From NCBI GenBank assembly GCA_947178565.1, contig CAMWYV010000114.1, positions 1 to 5,076 of the forward strand: 5,076 nt of DNA, written 5' to 3'. Source of the stretch: an uncultured Porphyromonadaceae bacterium (GTDB taxonomy: Bacteria; Bacteroidota; Bacteroidia; Bacteroidales; Muribaculaceae). Position numbers and translations under genes: made by a program. The notes under the pieces are model-generated. The model did no database searches, had not been told where the DNA came from, and was given only the letters and a program-made list of their open reading frames with translations. Shown piece by piece: positions 1 to 5,076 of this stretch; within the stretch, counting starts at the first letter, position 1; each line of letters begins with the position of its first letter.

Positions 1-122
1 ACATTATACTCTCTCAAATATTCATCTGTACCCTGTTTGGGAACAGTTTGTCTCAAAAAATATTTATACAGGCTTGTAAATGACTTATATTTTTCTGTTG
101 TCTTTATTATGGAGTTGTGAGA
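1..122 (-). CDS. doubtful partial reading frame running off the left edge
   Basis: On the minus strand the frame is open from just after a TAA at 125-123 to the left edge, about 40 codons. The latter part, with residues such as TVPKQGTDEYLREYN, looks more protein-like than the surrounding AT-rich DNA. No ATG lies in the open part; the only plausible start is a TTG near the middle. It could be the start of a gene continuing leftward, a decayed gene, or chance. The plus strand is also open from 1 to a TGA at 118-120, but that translation looks less natural. No family is recognised and no function is proposed. Confidence 0.15.
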
Positions 123-129
123 TTAAATA

Positions 130-151
130 GCTTATAACAAGTGTTATATGC
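130..151. promoter_or_regulatory. 22-bp inverted repeat, possible operator
   Basis: The core is a perfect inverted repeat, TATAACA-AG-TGTTATA (133-148), extended by one mismatched pair and then two more G/C pairs (GC at 130-131, GC at 150-151). A two-base centre is typical of a site for a dimeric DNA-binding protein; as RNA it could fold only with a four-base loop. It lies just upstream of a TAnnTTTG motif at 157-164, in the spacer of that putative promoter, where a repressor would act. Which protein might bind it is not known. It does not match the E. coli CRP or FNR consensus. Confidence 0.35.
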
Positions 152-156
152 TGAAA

Positions 157-164
157 TAGTTTTG
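157..164 (+). promoter_or_regulatory. possible Bacteroidetes -7 element
   Basis: TAGTTTTG matches the Bacteroidetes sigma-ABfr -7 consensus TAnnTTTG exactly. No clear TTTG element lies 19-21 bases upstream, where the inverted repeat sits instead. No gene of any size follows on this strand, so either it drives a non-coding RNA or the match is chance, which is quite likely in DNA this AT-rich. Confidence 0.18.
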
Positions 165-320
165 ATAATGGATTTAGATTAGTCATACTATATTGCATAA
201 ATATCCTGCCGAATCTAATTTTGTGATGCAATCGGGTGAAATAGTTTGATTGTATAAGATGAAAGGTGATATTTGAAGTAAGAAGTGCATAATAGTAATG
301 TGTTTTATGTTAGGTTTGGC

Positions 321-339
321 AGTCTGAAAATATCAGACT
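321..339. other. small hairpin next to the terminator
   Basis: AGTCTGA and TCAGACT form a perfect 7-bp stem around a five-base loop. On the minus strand it begins immediately after the U tract of the regulator's terminator; it is not followed there by its own U run. It may be a secondary structure at the 3' end of the transporter-regulator transcript, or part of a short plus-strand RNA. Its role is unknown. Confidence 0.35.
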
Positions 340-340
340 A

Positions 341-370
341 AAAATTAAGCCGCTCCGTGAGGAACGGCTT
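341..370 (-). terminator. rho-independent terminator after the regulator gene
   Basis: Bases 347-356 and 361-370 form a 10-bp stem with a four-base loop. The one C/A mismatch on the plus strand becomes a G-U wobble on the minus-strand RNA, so the stem is fully paired in the sense that ends the regulator gene. It begins 21 bases after the regulator's stop codon and is followed by AAUUUUU. On the plus strand the hairpin has a GUGA loop (GNRA type) and is followed by ATTTCTTTTA, so it could also stop plus-strand transcripts. Confidence 0.78.
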
Positions 371-391
371 ATTTCTTTTATTAGCCATTAT

Positions 392-1090
392 TTATTCCGG
401 TGAATGTATTACAAGATCCAAAAGTGCTCGACGCGATACGATTTTTATTTCGGTATTGTTAAATTCAATCATACCTCTGTCTCTCATCTGTTCCAGTGTG
501 GATAGGAAAGAACTCCTCTGTACACCGAAGAGACTATATAAATCTCGTTGCCTACACTGTAGCTTTATATCTTTGCCTCCCGGTTGGGTAAGCGCGATGA
601 TCCAGAATGCAATACGCTCCTCCAGCGCACCGGCAGCAACAGCGAGCACACCGTCAACTGCTTTCTGAGCGTTGACGGAAACCATATTAAGATAGTTGAA
701 CAGGAATATACGGTCTATATTCAATATATCCAGAAAGTCCTGTTTGCTTACCTGCACTATCGCCACAGTGTCAATGGCTATGACCTCAACTGGGTAGCGG
801 GTGTCTCTGCCAAATAGGAAGTCAGGGCATATGACATCCGGAGCTGTGAGAGTTTGACTGACTTTAAATCTGCCATCATTGTTTGACGCGATAGACCTCA
901 CGCTGCCGCTTATAATAAATTTCAAGTGAGTGCACTCTTCGCGCGCTTCGATAATTCTTTCTCCAGGCAGGTACTTCAGAAAATGAAACTTAGCCTTGCC
1001 TACGATTTCAGATATGCGTGCCATGCTAGCCCCTTTGAAGAGGGGCAGTTCAAGAAGGATCTCATACATACTATCCATTTCACTTGACAT
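392..1090 (-). CDS. Crp/Fnr-family transcriptional regulator
   Basis: A 232-residue protein of usual Crp/Fnr length. Residues about 10-125 form the cyclic-nucleotide-binding-like beta-roll, recognisable from LLELPLFKG at the start, LPGERIIEA (41-49), the ISGSVRSI turn (60-67) and the FLFGRDTRYPVEVIA stretch (91-105). A dimerisation helix follows (about 125-150). A C-terminal winged helix-turn-helix (about 155-228) has its likely recognition helix near 191-204. Aligned with E. coli CRP, the cAMP-contacting Glu72, Arg82 and Ser83 appear as Pro89, Tyr99 and Pro100, so cAMP binding is unlikely. The N-terminal cysteine cluster of FNR is absent. This variant cassette is common in Bacteroidetes Crp-like proteins. 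The gene follows the transporter and overlaps it by 11 nt; Met5 (1078-1076), one base after the transporter's TGA, is an alternative start. The ligand and target sites are unknown. It may regulate its own operon or the divergent outer-membrane gene (inference). Confidence 0.9.
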   Translation of the reverse strand: MSSEMDSMYEILLELPLFKGASMARISEIVGKAKFHFLKYLPGERIIEAREECTHLKFIISGSVRSIASNNDGRFKVSQTLTAPDVICPDFLFGRDTRYPVEVIAIDTVAIVQVSKQDFLDILNIDRIFLFNYLNMVSVNAQKAVDGVLAVAAGALEERIAFWIIALTQPGGKDIKLQCRQRDLYSLFGVQRSSFLSTLEQMRDRGMIEFNNTEIKIVSRRALLDLVIHSPE

Positions 1091-2030
1091 TTTGATTATT
1101 AAAACTATTAAGAGTGCCCTTGTTTTTTCGTTCTCCCTTTTCCTTATAGTAGAGCTGGAGAGAGTTTACGGTATTCTGCCACGCTATATATGCCGCAGGA
1201 CCCACAGAACTTACCGGATTAAGGTAAGTCAGAGCCATCCATATTGCAAGTACTGTGTTTTTCTGACCCAATCCCTGAGCACCGGCGATTTTATCATCGA
1301 ACCGAGCTCCGATTTTGCGCCCTCCATAAAATTGTAGTCCACACATGATTCCTGCAATCAATGCGATGGCTATCATTGTCGGAATTTTACCGGGTGGCTC
1401 ACTCATCACAAAGCTAACGGATCTTCCTACAACGATAAAAAGCGACACAGCCCAAATGTAGAAGCTCCATGACTGACGCTGTGCAATCGTGTGATGTGCT
1501 TTCGGACTGATACGCATGAGCACGAGTGCGCATATGAGAGGTGCGATTATCAGAGGGAATACTTTGATAGCAATATCGCGTATGGAGATGACAAACTCTA
1601 CGCTGCCACCGTTTATCGCACTGAAAACTAAAGGTGCGCTGACTGCAACAGTGATATTGCTGGCAAGAGAATATGCTATCAGTCTCGGCACACTGCCGCC
1701 AAGCATACCTGTGATTACAGGGGCAGCCGTAGCGGTTGGGCAAAACACACATATCATAGCTCCCTGAGCTATATCGTCTCCAAAAGGCAATAATAAGAAA
1801 TACACAATAGCCGCTCCTGCCATCTGCACTCCAAGAAGTGCCCAGGTCATTCCTGTCAGCTTCAGTTCTGCAGGCTTTACACGGCAAAAAGTGATGAACA
1901 GCATAATGAATATAAGATAAGGAGCAGTCGGCTCCAATAATCCCATATAATTATGAAGCATGATTCCACAAAGCATCGCCCCGGGCAATATCCACGGTTT
2001 TATCCGCTGTAATCTCACACTATGTTTCAT
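1080..2030 (-). CDS. bile acid:sodium symporter (BASS) fold membrane transporter
   Basis: A 316-residue, very hydrophobic inner-membrane protein with about ten predicted helices (roughly 12-30, 36-50, 62-82, 88-110, 115-137, 145-172, 187-208, 217-235, 250-270, 276-294) and a basic C-terminal tail. Two broken-helix motifs identify the BASS superfamily: CPTATAAPVITG (97-108) and GLGQKNTVLA (253-262), which align with the family's C-x(5)-SN-V-x-T and E-x-G-x-Q-N-x-x-L-A motifs. BASS members move bile acids, pantoate, other organic anions or, in the related ACR3 group, arsenite, mostly with Na+. Here the Na+-ligand Ser/Asn pair reads Ala103-Pro104, and Glu and Gln read Gly253 and Lys257, so the coupling ion and substrate cannot be inferred from the name. 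The start at 2030 keeps a basic N-terminus before helix 1 and lies 7 nt after a -7 element. It is the first gene of an operon with the regulator. Confidence 0.87.
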   Translation of the reverse strand: MKHSVRLQRIKPWILPGAMLCGIMLHNYMGLLEPTAPYLIFIMLFITFCRVKPAELKLTGMTWALLGVQMAGAAIVYFLLLPFGDDIAQGAMICVFCPTATAAPVITGMLGGSVPRLIAYSLASNITVAVSAPLVFSAINGGSVEFVISIRDIAIKVFPLIIAPLICALVLMRISPKAHHTIAQRQSWSFYIWAVSLFIVVGRSVSFVMSEPPGKIPTMIAIALIAGIMCGLQFYGGRKIGARFDDKIAGAQGLGQKNTVLAIWMALTYLNPVSSVGPAAYIAWQNTVNSLQLYYKEKGERKNKGTLNSFNNQNVK

Positions 2031-2037
2031 CTTGGTG

Positions 2038-2045
2038 CAAAGTTA
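2038..2045 (-). promoter_or_regulatory. -7 promoter element of the transporter-regulator operon
   Basis: On the minus strand the sequence reads TAACTTTG followed by CACCAAG and the ATG, an exact match to the Bacteroidetes -7 consensus TAnnTTTG. A TTTG element at the usual 19-21 base distance upstream is not evident (that place reads CCGA). Only 7 bases separate the element from the start codon, so transcription should begin at or within a few bases of the ATG, giving a leaderless or near-leaderless mRNA. Confidence 0.6.
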
Positions 2046-2117
2046 GTAATATTTGAATAAAATACTCGGTTTCTTTATAAGCTCTTATATCATTATTAAC
2101 CAAATTTCTATATGATT

Positions 2118-2129
2118 TATAATATTATA
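2118..2129. repeat. 12-bp AT palindrome in the divergent intergenic region
   Basis: TATAATATTATA is a perfect palindrome lying between the divergent start codons at 2030 and 2208. It could be an operator, but in such AT-only sequence a palindrome of this length arises easily by chance. Confidence 0.2.
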
Positions 2130-2170
2130 TCCGGTAGCGGTATTAAACCTTTTCACTCCTTCTCTGTCTA

Positions 2171-2178
2171 TATATCTG
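2171..2178 (+). promoter_or_regulatory. weak -7 candidate for the outer-membrane gene
   Basis: TATATCTG differs from the Bacteroidetes -7 consensus TAnnTTTG at one base. It lies 29 nt upstream of the ATG at 2208, a normal distance for a short leader. No clear -33 TTTG is present; a T-rich run at 2150-2153 is slightly too close. A looser TAATATTTG at 2047-2055, with three bases instead of two in the spacer, is the other candidate and would give a leader of about 145 nt. The start codon is preceded by A-rich sequence with no Shine-Dalgarno motif. Confidence 0.25.
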
Positions 2179-2207
2179 GACGTTGAAATTTAAACCAATC
2201 ACTCATA

Positions 2208-5024
2208 ATGACTACTACATTCAAGCACCGCTTAGCGGCATTGTCATGTATCGCGCTATGCGCTTTATCTGTAATGGCTTATAATATCAGAGGGGTTATA
2301 TCCGATCAAGATGGAGAACTTCTACCCGGAGCGACTGTCAAGCTACTTGCTGCGCGCGATTCGGTCTTTATTAAGGGAGTTAAGACCACAAACAACGGAA
2401 ATTTTAACTTTACGGATGTGTCAAACGGCAAGTATATTGTCCAGACCAGCTATCTTGGCTATACTACGGATCACCGTAATGTGAATGTGAAAGGCGCAAG
2501 TGTCCGTCTTGACACAATATATCTTTCGGAGAATGCTCACGAGCTTGGTGAAGTAGTAGTAAAAGGAGTCCAGACTGAGATTAAGGTTATGGAGGATACT
2601 ATTGAATATAATGCTTCTTCATATAAGACGCAACCGAATGCCGTAGTCGAGGATCTTCTAAAGCGCCTCCCCGGTGTAGAAGTCGGTTCGGATGGTAAAA
2701 TTACCTCAAATGGAAAGGAAGTAAAAAAGATACTTGTCGAGGGGAAAGAATTTTTCAGTGATGATCCGCAGGTCGCTTCAAAAAACCTACCAGTAGATAT
2801 GATTGATAAGCTTCAGGTCGTTGACCGCAAGAGTGACCTTGCCAGAATGACCGGAGTTGATGACGGAGAAGAGGAGACAGTCATAAATCTCACTGTTAAG
2901 AAAGGTATGAAAAACGGTTGGTTCGGTAATGTTGAGGCGGGATACGGTACACAGGACAGATATAACGCGAATTTTAACGTTAACCGTTTTTGGAATGACA
3001 ATCAGGTTACGTTGCTCGGCAATTTAAATAATATAAATCAACTCGGATTTACCGATGGCAACGGCTCACGCTTTCGCCGCTTCGGAGGCACAAACGGAAT
3101 CACTACTTCGCAGGCTTTAGGTGTAAACTTTAACGTCGGCAACAAGGAAATTCTCAGAGTCGGTGGCAACGTGATGTACAATCATACTGACCGAAACACT
3201 ATTAACGAAACGGAGCGTGAATACATTCTCTCTCCACAATACGCGTCTATAAAAAAATATACCCGTGATAAGGGGCACAATTTTCGGGGTGATTTCCGTG
3301 TGCAGTGGAATCCCGATTCATTTAATTCACTTGAATTCCGTCCGCGAATTTCATATAACATAAATGATTCATGGAGTCTTGACTCAACATATACGACCTC
3401 CAGCGATGCTCTACGCAAGGCTATCAGCCGTAGCTTCAATGAATCATCGTCAAACGGCAGGTCACTGGAATTTGGTGCCGATCTTATCTATAATCACAAA
3501 TTCCGTGCAAAGAGAGGACGCTCTTTCTCGGTGAATATGAGCTACAGTCACTCAAATGTGCGTGAAGATGAAAATTCCTACTCACGCAATATTTTCTATC
3601 TCTTCAACGATTCAACCGACATTTATGATCAATATACCGACAATCACACTTGGAGTGATAATGTGAGTGGACGACTCACCTGGACTGAGCCTCTCGGTGA
3701 TGCGAGTAACGGTCGCTTCATCAAACTGGCATATCGTGCGAACTACAGATGGAATAATGCGGATAAGCTGGTGTATGACGCATATCCTTATGAATATGAT
3801 CCTCTTGGTGAAATTATTGACTATGTGTATGAAAACCTTAACGGAGATCTCAGCAACCGTTTCCGTAATGACTACTTCAATCAGGATGTGCGTCTCAGTT
3901 TTCAGCAGATAACCAAGAAACTTAACATTGAAGCAGGCATCTCTTTCGTGCCTCAGATGAGTAAGAGTATAGACCTTATAAATGATGCGCGAAACATTCC
4001 AGAGAGATGGGTTCTCAACTTTGCTCCGTTTGTAAACTATCGCCATAGGTTCAGCAAATCCCGCTCTTTGAATGTGCGTTATAACGGTCGTTCAGCTCAG
4101 CCATCCATCAGTCAGTTACAACCAGTTCCTGATATGTCCAACCCCATGAATGTTGTGTATGGTAATCCTGATTTGAAACCATCATTCACCCATTCGATGA
4201 ATTTACGGTTTCAGGACTTCAATCAGCAGAGTCAGCGATCAGTAATGCTTATGGCGAACGCATCTGTTATGCAGAACTCTATAATCTCTATTGTAGAAAG
4301 AAATGCTGAGACCGGTGCGCAGGAGACGCGTTACAGAAACATAAGCGGAATATGGAATGCTATGCTCGGAAATATGATATCCATGCCTTTCCGCAATAAA
4401 TACTGGCAGTTCTCTAATAATATTTTTATGAATTTCAGCCACGGAATTGGTTATACCAATGGACAGAGAAACAATAGTGACGCTTTCCGTCTAAATCTTT
4501 CACCCGGTATTGCCTTCCGTCCCGAGAATCTGGAATTTGATTTGCGTCCCAGATACGGACTTCAAACCACTCATAATAGTGTGAATGTGAAAAGTAATCA
4601 GACCGTTCACTCGTACGGCGGTTCATTTTCGGCATATTATCGCACACCAATAAATATAATTCTTGCCAGTGATGTCACTTTCACAGCTACCCAGGGTTAT
4701 TCTGCCGGATTTGATAGAAACGAATGGCTTTGGAATGCCTCGATTTCATACGAAGCCCTTCGTGACCGTTCTCTTACTTTTTCAGCAAAGGCTTATGATA
4801 TTCTTGACCAACGGAACAGTATAGGTCGTACCTCTTCAGCCAACTATATAGACGATGTGATAAACAATACTCTATCGCGTTATATAATGTTCTCTGTAAG
4901 TTACCGATTCAATACTTTCGGCAAGGGCAAGCAGCCTGCCGGTCGCAATATGGGACCCGGCGGTCCCGGTGGCCCCGGTGGTGCTCATGGGGGTAGAATG
5001 GGCGGTGGTGGTCGCCCGATGTAG
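2208..5024 (+). CDS. outer-membrane beta-barrel protein, TonB-dependent-receptor-like (PF14905-type)
   Basis: A 938-residue protein of the large Bacteroidetes family of TonB-receptor-like barrels. In order: signal peptide (1-24, probable cleavage after VMA); carboxypeptidase-like regulatory domain (about 27-107, with LPGATVKLLAARDSV and the GNFNFTDV turn); the linker LGEVVVKG (113-120); plug (about 120-231, with LLKRLPGVEV, KKILVEGKEFFSDDP and the TGVDDGEEETVINLTVKK end); 22-strand-type barrel (about 232-905) ending at RFNTF; and a Gly/Pro-rich tail (906-938). I see no cysteine in the mature part and no clear TonB box, so TonB dependence is inferred from the fold. Such proteins import or bind large nutrients, siderophores or peptides at the outer membrane; the substrate here is unknown. 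No SusD-like lipoprotein lies beside it, arguing against a standard glycan-uptake locus. Three D-S/T-hydrophobic triplets in the N-terminal part (51-53, 102-104, 130-132) fit the Bacteroides O-glycosylation motif. The gene is divergent from the transporter operon. Confidence 0.9.
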   Translation: MTTTFKHRLAALSCIALCALSVMAYNIRGVISDQDGELLPGATVKLLAARDSVFIKGVKTTNNGNFNFTDVSNGKYIVQTSYLGYTTDHRNVNVKGASVRLDTIYLSENAHELGEVVVKGVQTEIKVMEDTIEYNASSYKTQPNAVVEDLLKRLPGVEVGSDGKITSNGKEVKKILVEGKEFFSDDPQVASKNLPVDMIDKLQVVDRKSDLARMTGVDDGEEETVINLTVKKGMKNGWFGNVEAGYGTQDRYNANFNVNRFWNDNQVTLLGNLNNINQLGFTDGNGSRFRRFGGTNGITTSQALGVNFNVGNKEILRVGGNVMYNHTDRNTINETEREYILSPQYASIKKYTRDKGHNFRGDFRVQWNPDSFNSLEFRPRISYNINDSWSLDSTYTTSSDALRKAISRSFNESSSNGRSLEFGADLIYNHKFRAKRGRSFSVNMSYSHSNVREDENSYSRNIFYLFNDSTDIYDQYTDNHTWSDNVSGRLTWTEPLGDASNGRFIKLAYRANYRWNNADKLVYDAYPYEYDPLGEIIDYVYENLNGDLSNRFRNDYFNQDVRLSFQQITKKLNIEAGISFVPQMSKSIDLINDARNIPERWVLNFAPFVNYRHRFSKSRSLNVRYNGRSAQPSISQLQPVPDMSNPMNVVYGNPDLKPSFTHSMNLRFQDFNQQSQRSVMLMANASVMQNSIISIVERNAETGAQETRYRNISGIWNAMLGNMISMPFRNKYWQFSNNIFMNFSHGIGYTNGQRNNSDAFRLNLSPGIAFRPENLEFDLRPRYGLQTTHNSVNVKSNQTVHSYGGSFSAYYRTPINIILASDVTFTATQGYSAGFDRNEWLWNASISYEALRDRSLTFSAKAYDILDQRNSIGRTSSANYIDDVINNTLSRYIMFSVSYRFNTFGKGKQPAGRNMGPGGPGGPGGAHGGRMGGGGRPM
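4953..4979 (+). repeat. three Gly-Pro-Gly coding repeats in the C-terminal tail
   Basis: Three 9-base units encode Gly-Pro-Gly in a row (residues 916-924). The third bases vary between units (GGA/GGC/GGT), while proline is always CCC. The local DNA is much richer in GC than the rest of the gene. The codon variation suggests the repeat is kept at the protein level rather than being fresh slippage, though the number of units could still vary between strains. Confidence 0.6.
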
Positions 5025-5037
5025 AGTCTCACAAAGA

Positions 5038-5076
5038 GGCGCGCGGATTATATCAACGCGCCACCAGGTGTTTTTT
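5038..5076 (+). terminator. probable terminator after the outer-membrane gene
   Basis: GGCGCG (5038-5043) and CGCGCC (5057-5062) form a 6-bp GC stem with a 13-base loop, 13 nt after the stop codon. A run of at least six T follows to the window end, but an 8-base segment (ACCAGGTG) separates stem and T run, longer than in a classical terminator. A weak CAC/GTG pairing (5062-5070) might bring the structure closer to the T run. The T run may continue beyond the window. Confidence 0.5.

Larger units (their letters stand above)
1..346. other. AT-rich stretch with no convincing gene
   Basis: About 345 bases with frequent stops in all frames. The only complete short reading frames are trivial, such as a 37-codon minus-strand frame starting at 198 and ending with TAA at 87-85. 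Its composition (Leu, Ile, Asn, Lys, Ser, Tyr) is what AT-rich DNA gives by chance. What can be seen is a 22-bp inverted repeat at 130-151, TAnnTTTG motifs at 157-164 and 311-318, and a 7-bp hairpin at 321-339, each listed separately. No tRNA, rRNA or CRISPR-like structure was recognised. The region may hold the upstream signals of a gene beyond the left edge. Confidence 0.6.

Noticed and set aside
33..46. CTGTT-TGGG-AACAG hairpin
   Set aside because: Only 5 bp, with no T run on either side; probably chance.
357..668. 103-codon plus-strand frame opposite the regulator
   Set aside because: Antisense to a confident gene, and its first bases lie in the terminator hairpin.
1414..1887. 157-codon minus-strand frame inside the transporter gene
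   Set aside because: Same strand, different frame; rich in Cys, Arg and Ser with no domain, while the overlapping frame is a clear membrane transporter.
2132..2142. CGGTAG-CGGTA direct repeat upstream of the barrel gene
   Set aside because: Two 5-base copies are too short to support a regulatory claim.
2208..2280. Lipoprotein signal in the barrel protein, because of cysteines 14 and 18
   Set aside because: Neither cysteine has a proper lipobox, and a normal cleavage site (VMA) follows, as expected for an outer-membrane barrel.
3612..4046. 144-codon antisense frame inside the barrel gene
   Set aside because: A shadow of the long coding frame, with no recognisable domain or start context.

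Overview
The window looks like chromosomal DNA of a Bacteroidales bacterium, perhaps of the Muribaculaceae or a related gut family (inference). The grounds are a SusC-like outer-membrane barrel protein with an N-terminal carboxypeptidase-like domain, a Crp/Fnr regulator of the kind common in Bacteroidetes, a TAnnTTTG promoter element, start codons without Shine-Dalgarno sequences, and moderately AT-rich DNA with very AT-rich intergenic regions.

Layout. Positions 1-346 hold no convincing gene: AT-rich DNA with a 22-bp inverted repeat (130-151), two weak promoter-like motifs and a small hairpin. A doubtful minus-strand reading frame runs off the left edge. Positions 347-2045 are one minus-strand transcription unit. 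Its promoter is at 2045-2038, followed by a ten-helix transporter of the bile acid:sodium symporter (BASS) fold (2030-1080), a Crp/Fnr-type regulator that overlaps it by 11 nt (1090-392), and a rho-independent terminator hairpin (370-347). Positions 2031-2207 are the divergent intergenic region. Positions 2208-5024 on the plus strand encode a 938-residue outer-membrane beta-barrel protein with a signal peptide, a carboxypeptidase-like domain, a plug, a barrel and an unusual Gly/Pro-rich tail. A GC-rich hairpin and a T run close the window.

How the genes may work together. The transporter and regulator are almost certainly co-transcribed and probably translationally coupled. The regulator lacks the cAMP-contacting residues of E. 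coli CRP, so it may sense another ligand, perhaps one linked to the transporter's substrate. The outer-membrane protein is divergent from this pair, so a link (outer-membrane entry, inner-membrane passage, shared control) is possible but rests only on proximity.

I did not find a clearly new system. The best leads are the altered sodium-site residues in the transporter, its apparently leaderless promoter, the stop-start overlap with the regulator, and the palindrome in the left intergenic region.
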